DNA of 64,000 nt from CAYRNY01 sp964425755 (GTDB taxonomy: Bacteria; Chloroflexota; Anaerolineae; Aggregatilineales; Aggregatilineaceae): the NCBI GenBank assembly GCA_964425755.1, contig CAYRNY010000007.1, positions 145,195-209,194 of the forward strand, written 5' to 3'. Each line of letters begins with the position of its first letter. The first letter of the stretch is position 1. The notes beneath the pieces were generated by a model. It saw only the letters and a program-made list of their open reading frames with translations, did no database searches and was not told where the DNA came from. The translations under genes and the position numbers were made by a program. Positions 45,407-54,011 of this stretch are shown here, piece after piece.

Positions 45407-46516
45407 TCACAGGCCGTTGGACTTCGCCGCTTCCCAGAGCGTGTCCATCTCCTCAAGCGTCAGATCGTCCCAGTCGCGCCCCTGCTGCTGGACCTGCTGC
45501 TCGATGTAATGAAAACGGCGGTAAAACCGCGCGTTTGTGGCGCGCAGCGCGGACTCCGGCTCGACGCCCAGCCAGCGCGCCCAGTTCACCACCGCGAATA
45601 GCAGATCGCCCACTTCGCCTTCGCGCTCGGCGTCAGTCTGCGCGGCGGCGAGTTCCTCGATCTCCTCGTGAACTTTGGCGATCACCGGCTCGATCGTGTC
45701 CCAATCAAATTTCACACGCGCCGCGCGATCCTGGTAACTGAACGCCTGCGAGAGCGCCGGGAGCGCCTGCGAGACGCCGTCCAGCCGTGACTGGCGCGAC
45801 GCCTGCTTTTCTTCCTGCTTGAGCCGGTCCCAGTTGGTTTTGACCGCGTCCGCGTCTTCCGCATTCACGCTGCCCCATACGTGTGGGTGCCGCCGCACGA
45901 TCTTCTCGTTGATCGTGGCGATCACGTCCGCCATGCTGAACTCGCCTTCACCCACCGCGATCTGTGTATGCAGCACGATCTGCAACAGCAGATCGCCCAG
46001 TTCCTCGCGCAGGTCGTCGATGTCGCCCGCGTCGAGCGCGTCCAGCACCTCGTAGGTTTCCTCAAGCAGGTACGGGCGCAGCGATTTATGCGTCTGCTTG
46101 CGGTCCCAGGGGCAGCCTTCCGGGGCGCGCAGGTGTGCGATCGTCTCCTGGAAGCGCTCAAAACTGCCTGGCTGCGGCAGCGCGGGCACGACGAGCGCGG
46201 CCCAGCGATCCGGAGACACGGTGACGCGGTCGAGCGTGGCGACCGTGCACGGCGTGGCGACGGGCGCGGCATCACCGCTGCCCGCGACGACGTGCAGCGG
46301 GTGCTCGCCGGGGTACTGGTTGCGCAGCACGCGCCCCAGATCCCCCCACGCGGGCGGGGATTCCGCCACCAGCACGGCGGGGAAGTCGGGGTTCAGCGGC
46401 GGGTGGTGCAGCGCAGCGACGTGATGCGCGTCCACAAGCTGCACGCCGTCACTATCGCGCAAAGCTGCGGCAGCAAGAATCGCGTCCAGGCGTGCAAAGA
46501 ACGGATGAAGCGCCAT
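45407..46516 (-). CDS. mazG: MazG-type nucleoside triphosphate pyrophosphohydrolase with N-terminal remnant domain
   Basis: A 369-residue enzyme that hydrolyses NTPs to NMP and PPi. The first MazG domain has CPWDRKQTHKSLRPYLLEE with the EExxE...ExxD metal set (EETYE, then EELGDLL). A second, weaker MazG unit follows near residue 290 (EEIEELAAA, then EVGDLLFAVVN). The N-terminal 115 residues resemble the end of the tetrapyrrole methylase domain found in YabN-type fusions (HHPPLNPDFPAVLVAE, then NQYPGEHPLHVVAG), but the SAM-binding part is missing. ATG 46516 has AGGAG upstream. Confidence 0.9.
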   Translation of the reverse strand: MALHPFFARLDAILAAAALRDSDGVQLVDAHHVAALHHPPLNPDFPAVLVAESPPAWGDLGRVLRNQYPGEHPLHVVAGSGDAAPVATPCTVATLDRVTVSPDRWAALVVPALPQPGSFERFQETIAHLRAPEGCPWDRKQTHKSLRPYLLEETYEVLDALDAGDIDDLREELGDLLLQIVLHTQIAVGEGEFSMADVIATINEKIVRRHPHVWGSVNAEDADAVKTNWDRLKQEEKQASRQSRLDGVSQALPALSQAFSYQDRAARVKFDWDTIEPVIAKVHEEIEELAAAQTDAEREGEVGDLLFAVVNWARWLGVEPESALRATNARFYRRFHYIEQQVQQQGRDWDDLTLEEMDTLWEAAKSNGL

Positions 46517-46633
46517 AGAAACCAAACTCCTGATTAGCAAAACACAAAGGCGACCACACGTCGCCATCCAACCAGCCGGCTGATCAACACCACACGTTGC
46601 AGCAGGTTATCGCACGCGACGCCACCAACAACC

Positions 46634-46685
46634 AAAAACAGGCAAACTCCCTGCCCTTTCGTGTCGAACAGGGAATATGCCTGTT
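46634..46685 (-). terminator. Terminator of the ribosomal protein supercluster
   Basis: On the minus strand AACAGGCA, a 3-nt internal loop, TCCCTG, a 15-nt loop, CAGGGA, another 3-nt bulge and TGCCTGTT form a long interrupted stem followed by TTT (five T in a row overall). It lies 35 bp after the rpsI stop. Confidence 0.9.
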
Positions 46686-46720
46686 GTCGTCGCGTCATCA
46701 ACCGAACAGCGGCTGGTAGT

Positions 46721-47122
46721 TTAACGCTTGGTGTAGGTCGGGGCCTTGCGGGCACGCTTGAGGCCGGGCTTCTTGCGTTCCTTCACGCGTGGATCGCGCG
46801 AGAGATACTCGCCCTGGCGCAGCGTGTTACGCCATTCCGGCTCGACCTGCAGCAGCGCGCGCGCCAGACCGAGCTGGATCGCGTCACGCTGGCCGGAGAT
46901 GCCGCCGCCGTTCACATGCACGGTGACGTTATACGCCCGCTCGTGGCCGACCGCGCGCAGCGGTTCCAGCGCCGCGTCGAGATCGCCCGCGCGCGGCAGA
47001 AATTCTTCACCGGGCTTGTCGTTGATGATGATGGTGCCATTTCCGCCCGGCCAGATACGCACACGCGCCGTCGCGGTCTTGCGGCGACCGACACCCTCGT
47101 AGTACTCGTTGCCGTTACTCAT
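46721..47122 (-). CDS. rpsI: Ribosomal protein S9
   Basis: A 133-residue 30S protein whose C-terminal tail reaches the P-site tRNA. It shows GVGRRKTATARVRIWPG at the start, the HVNGGGISGQRDAIQLG core, and the invariant basic end GLKRARKAPTYTKR. It is the last gene of the supercluster, 19 bp after rplM, and is followed by the terminator. Confidence 0.98.
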   Translation of the reverse strand: MSNGNEYYEGVGRRKTATARVRIWPGGNGTIIINDKPGEEFLPRAGDLDAALEPLRAVGHERAYNVTVHVNGGGISGQRDAIQLGLARALLQVEPEWRNTLRQGEYLSRDPRVKERKKPGLKRARKAPTYTKR

Positions 47123-47141
47123 GCTTTATACCTCGTCGTGC

Positions 47142-47576
47142 CTACAGTTCGAATACTTTTGGCTTCTGGGCCTGGTGCGGATGCGTGTCGTCGGTGTAAA
47201 TCTTGAGCCGCTTGATCATCTTGTTGCCGAGCTTGTTCTTGGGCAGCATCCCGCGCACGGCCAGGTAGATCACGCGGTCCGGGAACTTATCAAGCTGCTC
47301 GCGCAATGTGCGCTTTTTGAGACCGCCGGGATACTGCGAGTGACGATAGTAAATCTTCTCGTCGAGCTTGCGCCCGGTCACACGAATCTTGTCCGCATTG
47401 AGCACGATCACGAAGTCGCCCACATCCGCGTTGGGCGTGAAGATCGGCTTGTGCTTGCCGCGAATGAGCGTTGCGATCTGACTGGCGAGACGCCCTAACG
47501 TCTGGTCTTTCGCATCGATCACAAACCACTCGCGCTGGATGTCTTCCGGCTTGGGTGTGTAGGTTTTGATCCTCAT
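47142..47576 (-). CDS. rplM: Ribosomal protein L13
   Basis: A 144-residue 50S assembly protein. Landmarks: WFVIDAKDQTLGRLASQIA, GDFVIVLNADKIRVTGRK and AVRGMLPKNKLG. The start at ATG 47576 has GGAG 6 nt upstream; an 18-codon extension is not supported. Paired with rpsI as in most bacteria. Confidence 0.98.
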   Translation of the reverse strand: MRIKTYTPKPEDIQREWFVIDAKDQTLGRLASQIATLIRGKHKPIFTPNADVGDFVIVLNADKIRVTGRKLDEKIYYRHSQYPGGLKKRTLREQLDKFPDRVIYLAVRGMLPKNKLGNKMIKRLKIYTDDTHPHQAQKPKVFEL

Positions 47577-47602
47577 TTTCAACTCCAGCGGGCGTCCCCC
47601 CG

Positions 47603-48415
47603 CTACTGATACGTTACCTGTGTTAAGCATAGCCCGTGTGCGGGCGCGCTCTGGTTAGGCCAGGTGCCATCGGCAGCGCGGAACGCCGCCGCGAACTCGT
47701 CAAGCGTCACCTGCCCACGCCCCACGCGCACCAGCCCCCCCACGACCCGCCGCACCATGCGGTACAAAAACGCGTTCGCCTCGACCGCGTAGCGCAGGAT
47801 GATCGTGTCCGGGCCGGTTTCGCCCGCGTAATGCCCGTCCAGCACGGCGACCGCCGAGCGCAGTATTTCGCGCACGGTGTTATCCCCCTGTGGCGGCTGC
47901 CCGAACGTCGCGCAGTCGTGCGTGCCGACCAGCACAGCGGCGGCGGCCTGCATCGCGGCGACGTCCAGCGGGCGCGTCGCGGCGTGCCATGCCCGGTTGT
48001 TCAGGTGCGGCTGCCGGACCGGGGCCGTGTAGAGCGTGTAATGGTAGGTCCGGCTGCGTGCATCGAAACGCGGGTGAAAGCCCGCGTCCGTTTCACTGAG
48101 TGCCAGCAGCGCGATGTCGGCGGGCACGTTCGCATTGAGCGCGCGGCACAACGCCTCTACCGGGTGCCGCCAGGCGGCGTCAAACGCGATGACCTGCCCG
48201 GTGGCGTGCACACCCGTATCGGTGCGCCCGGCCCCCGTAATGGCGATCGCCTGCTGCGTGACGCGGCGGAGCGCCGCTTCGACCGCGCCCTGGATCGTGG
48301 GCGTGTCGCCCGCCTGGCGCTGGAACCCCTGGTAGCGCGTCCCATCGTAGGCCAGCACGGCCTTGTAACGCCGTACCGGGAAGGGATCAGCGGGCGGGCG
48401 CAGCGCACGGGCCAT
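47603..48415 (-). CDS. truA: tRNA pseudouridine synthase A
   Basis: A 270-residue enzyme that isomerises uridines 38-40 in the tRNA anticodon stem. The catalytic D66 is in GAGRTDTGVHA; the N-terminal KAVLAYDGTRYQGFQRQ and the RMVRRVVGGLVRVGRG core are typical. It lies 15 bp after rplQ and 26 bp before rplM, a common bacterial placement. The first 15 residues (ARALRPPADPFPV) are a short Pro-rich extension. Confidence 0.97.
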   Translation of the reverse strand: MARALRPPADPFPVRRYKAVLAYDGTRYQGFQRQAGDTPTIQGAVEAALRRVTQQAIAITGAGRTDTGVHATGQVIAFDAAWRHPVEALCRALNANVPADIALLALSETDAGFHPRFDARSRTYHYTLYTAPVRQPHLNNRAWHAATRPLDVAAMQAAAAVLVGTHDCATFGQPPQGDNTVREILRSAVAVLDGHYAGETGPDTIILRYAVEANAFLYRMVRRVVGGLVRVGRGQVTLDEFAAAFRAADGTWPNQSAPAHGLCLTQVTYQ

Positions 48416-48430
48416 CGTGTGCCTTGAAGC

Positions 48431-48817
48431 TTACGCCTCTTCTTCCACGAACTCGATCAGCGCCATGCGCGCCGCGTCGCCGTTGCGCATCCCCAGCTTA
48501 TACATCCGGGTATAGCCGCCGGGGCGATCCTCATAGCGCGGGGCCAGTTCATTGTACACCTTGGCGACGGTTTCCTTGTTGTTGGTCCGCGCCAGGATCA
48601 GCCGCCGCGCGTGTACCTGGCGTCCCGTGTCACCGGACGCGATCGCACGCTTGGCGATCGTGATCAATTTTTCGGTCTCGGCACGGATCGCCCGCGCCTT
48701 GGCTTCGGTTGTCTTGATGCGCTCGTGACGGACCAGCTCGTTGATCAGGTTGCGGCGCAGGGCCTTCCGATGATCGCGAGTCCGTCCGAGCCGCTTACCT
48801 GCTACTTTGTGTCGCAT
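48431..48817 (-). CDS. rplQ: Ribosomal protein L17
   Basis: A 128-residue 50S protein starting MRHKVAGKRLGRTRDHRKAL, with LINELVRHERIKTTEAKARA and the usual GGYTRMYKLGMRNGDAARM. The C-terminus is a short acidic tail (EFVEEEA). It follows rpoA by 23 bp, the conserved end of the alpha operon. Confidence 0.98.
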   Translation of the reverse strand: MRHKVAGKRLGRTRDHRKALRRNLINELVRHERIKTTEAKARAIRAETEKLITIAKRAIASGDTGRQVHARRLILARTNNKETVAKVYNELAPRYEDRPGGYTRMYKLGMRNGDAARMALIEFVEEEA

Positions 48818-48840
48818 AACGGCCAGCTTCCTCGTCGTCC

Positions 48841-49815
48841 TTAGCTACCTTCGAAGATATCATGCTCTTCGGACAGGTAGTTCTTCTCCTTAAGCCGGGT
48901 GACCAGCTCGTCCAGCGATTTTTCGCCAAAGTTACGGATGGCGAGCATCGCATCCGGCCCGCGCTCCAACATCTCCAGCACCTCGCCGACGTTGGTGATC
49001 CCGGTGCGCTTGAGCGAGTTAAACACGCGCACGCTCAAGTCCAGCGTTTCGATCGGAGTCTCGTAGATCTCCGGCGGCAAGGCGTTCGGATCCGGCTCTT
49101 CCTCTTCTTCGACCGGTGGCATGAGCGATTCTTCGCTGACCCCGGCCATGATGATCAGGTGCTTCATCAGGATTTCCGCCGCCGTGCTCATCGCCTCTTC
49201 GGGGCGGATCGCGCCGTCGGTCCAGATCTCCAGGATCAGCTTGTCGTAGTTGGTTCGTTGGCCCACGCGCGCGCGCTCAACATCGTAGTTGACGCGGCGG
49301 ATCGGGCTGAAGACCGCGTCCACCGGCAGTTCGCCAATAGGCAACCGCCCGCGTTCTTCGGCGGGTGAGAACCCCCGCCCGCTTTGAACGGTGAATTCGA
49401 TCTCGAGCTGCGTGGCGTCCGAGTCGGCGGTGAAGAGGTACAGGTCCGGGTTAATGATCTCAACCTCGGGCGGGCACATGATATCCGCCGCCGTGACCGT
49501 CCCCTCGCCGTGTACTTCCAGGCGCAACCGGGCCGATTCCGCGTCATAGAGCTTGAGCCGCAGTTGCTTCACTTGCAGGATCAACTGCGTCATGTCCTCT
49601 TTGACGTTGGGAATGGCCGAAAACTCGTGGTGAACGCCCGATACGCGGATCGAGGTGACCGCGGCCCCGGACAGGGACGAGAGCAGCACGCGCCGCAGCG
49701 CGTTACCGACGGTAATCCCGTATCCCTGTTCCATAGGGCTGATGATGAAACGCCCGTACTTTTGTGACGTCGCGTCGCCCTCAACCTTGGGCAGCACCAT
49801 GTTATTCGTAACCAC
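48841..49815 (-). CDS. rpoA: RNA polymerase alpha subunit
   Basis: A 324-residue subunit. The N-terminal dimerisation and assembly domain has SPMEQGYGITVGNALRRVLL and ESARLRLEVHGEGTVTAADI; the C-terminal domain, which binds UP elements and activators, is at about 245-315 (LDLSVRVFNSLKRTGI, then NFGEKSLDELVTRL). An acidic linker (PPVEEEEEPDP) joins them. I place the start at GTG 49815 because AAAGGAGGGG ends 2-4 nt before it; ATG 49800, five codons in, is the alternative. Confidence 0.97.
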   Translation of the reverse strand: MVTNNMVLPKVEGDATSQKYGRFIISPMEQGYGITVGNALRRVLLSSLSGAAVTSIRVSGVHHEFSAIPNVKEDMTQLILQVKQLRLKLYDAESARLRLEVHGEGTVTAADIMCPPEVEIINPDLYLFTADSDATQLEIEFTVQSGRGFSPAEERGRLPIGELPVDAVFSPIRRVNYDVERARVGQRTNYDKLILEIWTDGAIRPEEAMSTAAEILMKHLIIMAGVSEESLMPPVEEEEEPDPNALPPEIYETPIETLDLSVRVFNSLKRTGITNVGEVLEMLERGPDAMLAIRNFGEKSLDELVTRLKEKNYLSEEHDIFEGS

Positions 49816-49860
49816 GTCCCCTCCTTTAGATGGGACTAACCGACTGTGGACCAACCAGCA

Positions 49861-50502
49861 CTAGCGTGAGTAGTATTCCACAATCAACTGTTCGTTCAGT
49901 GGGAGGTCAACGTCGCGGCGTTCCGGCTCGCGCTCAACCACGCCCTTCACCGCGCCCATATCCAGCCGCAGCCATTCAGGGGCCGGGGGACGCTCTTCCA
50001 TATACGCGGGCAGCTCTTTGAAATACGGGCGCTTCATGCTGCCTGGCCGGATGGTGATCTCGTCGCCGGGGCGTACCACGTACGACGGCACGTTGGTGCG
50101 GCGACCGTTGACCTCAAAATGCCCGTGCTGGACCAGCTGGCGTGCATGCGCGCGGGAATCGGCCCAGCCCATGCGGTAAATCACGTTGTCCAGACGGCTT
50201 TCGAGAATGGATAGCAAGTTCGAGCCGGTCAGGCCCGGGCGGCGCAGCGCGTCGCGGAAATAGCGCCGGAACTGGCGCTCCATAATGCCGTACACACGGC
50301 GGGCTTTCTGCTTTTCACGCAACTGCAACGAGTAGTCGGACGCACGCCCGCGCCGGAACTGGGCGTCTTTGCCGTGCTGTCCGGGGGGATAGCTGCGGCG
50401 CTCAAACGAGCACTTGGACGACAGGCACCGCGCGCCTTTGAGATAGAGTTTTTCGCCTTCACGGCGGCACAACTTACAGACAGGTCCAGTATACCTTGCC
50501 AT
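49861..50502 (-). CDS. rpsD: Ribosomal protein S4, zinc-binding form
   Basis: A 213-residue primary binder of 16S rRNA. It carries the four-cysteine zinc site C9-x2-C12-x13-C26-x4-C31, like the Thermus C+ form. The S4 RNA-binding domain follows (RLDNVIYRMGWADSRAHARQ). It ends in the conserved NEQLIVEYYSR. About 107 bp, with two short inverted repeats (for example GCCGG/CCGGC near 50595-50612), separate it from rpsK. Confidence 0.98.
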   Translation of the reverse strand: MARYTGPVCKLCRREGEKLYLKGARCLSSKCSFERRSYPPGQHGKDAQFRRGRASDYSLQLREKQKARRVYGIMERQFRRYFRDALRRPGLTGSNLLSILESRLDNVIYRMGWADSRAHARQLVQHGHFEVNGRRTNVPSYVVRPGDEITIRPGSMKRPYFKELPAYMEERPPAPEWLRLDMGAVKGVVEREPERRDVDLPLNEQLIVEYYSR

Positions 50503-50609
50503 TGATCCTTGGCTTCCTCCACACCTAGGACAAGTGTGTTTACACCACTCGCCTATTCACTTATCGAAAACTGATACTACGATCCAGCCGGCCAGATGAC
50601 CGGCACCTA

Positions 50610-51005
50610 CTAGACGCGCCGTTTCTTGGGCGGGCGCACCCCATTGTGCGGGATCGGTGTCACGTCGGTGATCGAGCGCACCTTTAACCCGGCGGCCTGG
50701 ATGGCGCGGATCGCGGCTTCGCGGCCCGGCCCCGGCCCCTTGACGAACACATCCACTTCCTGCATCCCGTGTTCTTTGGCGGCGTCAGACGCCTGCGTGG
50801 CGACGATACGCGCCGCGTAGGGCGTGCTCTTGCGGCTGCCCTTGAACCCGGAAGTGCCCGCGCTGGCCCATGTGACCACGTTCCCCTGCTGATCGCTCAT
50901 CGAAACGATCGTGTTGTTGAACGTGGCATGAATGTGGGCCTGCCCGTAAGGGATGTTCTTCTTTACCTTACGTGGACCACGGCGTGGTCCTCTCCTACGT
51001 CCCAT
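50610..51005 (-). CDS. rpsK: Ribosomal protein S11
   Basis: A 131-residue platform protein. It shows AHIHATFNNTIVSMSDQQGN, GTSGFKGSRKSTPYAA and the terminal TPIPHNGVRPPKKRRV. The first 15 residues are Gly/Arg/Lys-rich. A 194-bp gap lies between rpsM and this gene, unusually large for this operon and without a gene. Confidence 0.98.
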   Translation of the reverse strand: MGRRRGPRRGPRKVKKNIPYGQAHIHATFNNTIVSMSDQQGNVVTWASAGTSGFKGSRKSTPYAARIVATQASDAAKEHGMQEVDVFVKGPGPGREAAIRAIQAAGLKVRSITDVTPIPHNGVRPPKKRRV

Positions 51006-51199
51006 TGTCCTCGATCTCTCCTCGATCTCACTCTACTCGCCTGCCACGCGCGGCTGACAGCATCAGAACACGGCCCCGAACGACATGATGTTGGGTGAAA
51101 ATGCCGAACCGGCCACACCAGCCGCCAGTGCCGTGTTACGCCGGAACGCACGCCGCCTGCACAGCCACGGGCGCACCGGCCCAGGAAAACGACGGAGCG

Positions 51200-51586
51200 T
51201 TATTTCTTCTTGGCCCCGCGACGCCGGCCACGCCCGGCAACCGTCTTCTTCGGTCCCTTGCGTGTCCGGGCATTTGTCTTTGTCCGCTGCCCATGCACCG
51301 GCAAATTGCGGCGATGGCGCAGCCCGCGATAACTGCCGATCTCGATCAGTCGCTTGATATTCATCTGCACCTGGCGGCGCAGTTCACCTTCAACGCGGAA
51401 CTGTCCGACACCGTCACGCAGCTTGGTGATCTCATCCTCGCTCAGGTCAGTCACGCGCGTGTCCGGGTCGATGCCGGTCGCGTCGAGAATTTCCTTGCTG
51501 CGCGTGCGGCCAATGCCGTAGATATAGGTGAGAGCAACTTCAACGCGTTTATTACGCGGGAGATCAACACCCTCAATACGTGCCAT
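51200..51586 (-). CDS. rpsM: Ribosomal protein S13
   Basis: A 128-residue head protein contacting tRNA and 23S helix 38. It starts MARIEGVDLPRNKRVEVALT and has the RGLRHRRNLPVHGQRTKTNA core and a basic tail. Normally infA and rpmJ would precede it; here it follows map with a 111-bp gap that holds no such gene. Confidence 0.98.
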   Translation of the reverse strand: MARIEGVDLPRNKRVEVALTYIYGIGRTRSKEILDATGIDPDTRVTDLSEDEITKLRDGVGQFRVEGELRRQVQMNIKRLIEIGSYRGLRHRRNLPVHGQRTKTNARTRKGPKKTVAGRGRRRGAKKK

Positions 51587-51697
51587 ATGTCGATATCTCC
51601 TCGTTCTACGGCGATCTGTAACAACCGCCGGACGGAATAGTTATTTTAGCGAAAAGCGATCCGCTTGACCAGGGTTACTTTGCCTGCACGCCCGCGT

Positions 51698-52489
51698 TCA
51701 TACCCGGGTGAGAATCATCGGCGGCCCGTCCGGCGTGATCGCGATCGTGTGTTCGTAGTGCGCGCACAGCGACCCGTCACGCGTGACGACGGTCCACTGA
51801 TCATCGAGCGTCTTGGTCAGCGGTTTCCCGGCCATGACCATCGGCTCCAGCGCGAACGTTATGCCCGGCACCAACGGCTCGCTGCGGAAGTGGCGCGACC
51901 GCCGCCGCCCGGACGGCCACCAGTTCGGCACCTGCGGTTCTTCGTGCATCGTCCGGCCCACGCCGTGCCCCGTATACTCGCGGGCGACGTTAAAGCCGTG
52001 CGATTCGACATACGCCTGGATCGTGCGCGAGACGTCGCTGGTCTGCTGGCCCGCGCGGGCCGCCTCGATCCCCTTGTACAGCGCCGTTTCGGTGACGTGC
52101 AGCAGGCGCTGCGCCACCTCGGATACCGCGCCCACGCCAACCGTGAAGGCCGCGTCGCCCACGTACCCGTTATAGACCGCGCCGCAGTCGATGCTGATGA
52201 TATCGCCTTCGCGCAGCACGCGGTCAGCCGACGGGATGCCGTGAACGAGTTCTTCGTTGACCGACGCCGTGATCGTCGCCGGGAACGGGTTCCGGCTGCC
52301 GGGCGGGTAGCCCAGGAACGCCGGGATCGCGTCGTGGCGGCGGATCACGTCTTCGGCGATGGCATCGAGTTCGAGCGTGCTCACACCGGGCCGGATCGCG
52401 TCGCGCACGGCTTGCAGCGCCAGCGCGGTGATGCGCCCGGCCTCGCGCATGATCATCAGTTCATCGGGCGTTTTCGGTTTGACAGGCAT
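51698..52489 (-). CDS. map: Methionine aminopeptidase, type I
   Basis: A 263-residue dinuclear metallopeptidase that removes the initiator Met. Metal ligands appear in IDCGAVYNGYVGDAA (two Asp), GHGVGRTMHEEP (His), FALEPMV (Glu) and YEHTIAI (Glu); the substrate His is in ELVHGIPS. An Arg-rich loop (PSGRRRSRHFRSEP, about 195-208) is an insertion before the last ligands. It directly follows secY; adk, which usually lies between them, is absent. Confidence 0.97.
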   Translation of the reverse strand: MPVKPKTPDELMIMREAGRITALALQAVRDAIRPGVSTLELDAIAEDVIRRHDAIPAFLGYPPGSRNPFPATITASVNEELVHGIPSADRVLREGDIISIDCGAVYNGYVGDAAFTVGVGAVSEVAQRLLHVTETALYKGIEAARAGQQTSDVSRTIQAYVESHGFNVAREYTGHGVGRTMHEEPQVPNWWPSGRRRSRHFRSEPLVPGITFALEPMVMAGKPLTKTLDDQWTVVTRDGSLCAHYEHTIAITPDGPPMILTRV

Positions 52490-52583
52490 AACCGATCCAG
52501 GTTGTTCTGTGTCTGCAAGGAGGGAAGCTGCCCCTCCCTTACAACAGTCTCCGCCGAACTTGTCGCGCGGATATCGTCGGACC

Positions 52584-53909
52584 CTAGCGCATGAACCCGT
52601 CGTAGTTGCGCATGGTGAGCTGCGCCTCTAGCTGGCGCATCGTGTCGATCACCACGCCGACCACGATGATCAACCCGGCGCTGCTGATCACGAGCGCGGG
52701 GTTGCGGTTCACGGCGGCTTCGCCCAGCACAAACCGCTGGATCACCTGCATCACCCCCGGCAGCACCGCCACCGCGCCGAGAAACAGCGCGCCGACCAGC
52801 GTGATCCGGTTCACGATGCGGTTGATGTAATCCTGCGTGCGGCGTCCCGGACGGATGCCGGGGATGAACCCGCCATTCTTCTGCAGGTTCTCCGCCAGGT
52901 TCTGGTTCTGGATCATCACGCCGGTGTAGAAGTAGGTGAACCCCACCACCAGCAGGAAGTAGATCAACCAGTAGATGAACCCTTGCTGGTTGCCAAAGGT
53001 ATTCTGAATCCGGGTCGCCAGATCGCCGCTGAAGAACCCCGCGATGATCGCCGGGAACGTCACAATCGACTGGGCGAAGATCAGCGGGATCATGCCGGCG
53101 GTGTTCACCTTCAGCGGGACGTGCGTCGAGCCGCCACCGTACATCTTGCGCCCGCGCACGCGCTTCCCGTATTGCACCGGGATGCGGCGCGTCCCTTCCT
53201 GGATCACGACGATCACCACCACCGTGATGATGGTCAACAGGACGAACGCGGTGATGTTGAAGACGAAATTCGTCTGCAACAGGCTGTACAGGTTTGCCGG
53301 CACGCGGGCCACGATCCCCGCGAAAATGATGATCGAGATACCGTTACCGATACCCTGTTCTGTGATCAATTCACCCAACCAGATCGCGAACATCGTCCCG
53401 GCGGTCATTGTGACGATGACCGAGATCGTAGTCAGCAGATCGTCGCCGCTGCCAAATCCGAAGCCGGGGATCAAGGTCGTGCCGGGCAGCACCTGGCTGA
53501 CCTGGCTCTGGAAAATATTGATCTGGCCGATCGATTGCAGCGCCGCCATCGGGATCGACAGGTAATAGGTGTAACGGTTGATCTTTTCCTGGCCCCCCGG
53601 TTCTTTGGAGATGGCTTCAAGCTGGGGGATGATCGGGACCAGCAATTGCAGGATGATCGAGGCCGTAATGTAAGGATACACACCGTTGGCGATCACGCTG
53701 AAATTGGATACCGCCCCGCCAGATAGCAGGTTGAGCACGCCCAGAAAACCCTGGTTTTCGTTGGCGAACAGCTCATCCAACGCGCCCCGGTTCACGCCGG
53801 GCACGGTGACATGCGTGGCAAACTGGTAAATCACCAGGATCAACCCGGTGTAAAGCAGTTTGCGGCGGAGGTCAGGCAATCGAAATGCGTTGCGCAGCGC
53901 CTCGAGCAT
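52584..53909 (-). CDS. secY: Protein translocase subunit SecY
   Basis: A 441-residue ten-helix channel. It has the N-terminal NAFRLPDLRRKLLYTGLILV, the plug region with LNLLSGGAVSNFSVIANGVY, and the cytoplasmic loops (KRVRGRKMYGGGSTHVPLK and FIPGIRPGRRTQDYINRI) that touch the ribosome and SecA. Upstream lies a strong hairpin in the gap to rplO. Confidence 0.98.
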   Translation of the reverse strand: MLEALRNAFRLPDLRRKLLYTGLILVIYQFATHVTVPGVNRGALDELFANENQGFLGVLNLLSGGAVSNFSVIANGVYPYITASIILQLLVPIIPQLEAISKEPGGQEKINRYTYYLSIPMAALQSIGQINIFQSQVSQVLPGTTLIPGFGFGSGDDLLTTISVIVTMTAGTMFAIWLGELITEQGIGNGISIIIFAGIVARVPANLYSLLQTNFVFNITAFVLLTIITVVVIVVIQEGTRRIPVQYGKRVRGRKMYGGGSTHVPLKVNTAGMIPLIFAQSIVTFPAIIAGFFSGDLATRIQNTFGNQQGFIYWLIYFLLVVGFTYFYTGVMIQNQNLAENLQKNGGFIPGIRPGRRTQDYINRIVNRITLVGALFLGAVAVLPGVMQVIQRFVLGEAAVNRNPALVISSAGLIIVVGVVIDTMRQLEAQLTMRNYDGFMR

Positions 53910-53956
53910 AATGGTCTACGTCCTTATCGCTAGTATTGTCGAGATGGTCGTCTAAC

Positions 53957-54002
53957 GTTGCCGGCGCGAGGGGCCGCCCAAACAGCCCCCCCACGCGGCA
54001 AC
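53957..54002 (-). repeat. Large hairpin between rplO and secY
   Basis: GTTGCCG (53957-53963) and CGGCAAC (53996-54002) form the base of a 46-nt hairpin whose inner arms are G-rich and C-rich (GAGGGGC region against a run of seven C). It is in the 102-bp gap, about 50 nt ahead of the secY start. No T-tract follows, so it is more likely a processing or control element than a terminator. Confidence 0.6.
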
Positions 54003-54011
54003 AATCTCGTG

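Noticed and set aside
46534..46755. Minus-strand 73-codon frame after rpsI
   Set aside because: It runs through the supercluster terminator and has no start signal.
51006..51199. Hidden rpmJ (L36) or infA in the rpsM-rpsK gap
   Set aside because: Reading the minus strand shows no L36-like Cys/Lys-rich peptide or S1-fold IF1 sequence.
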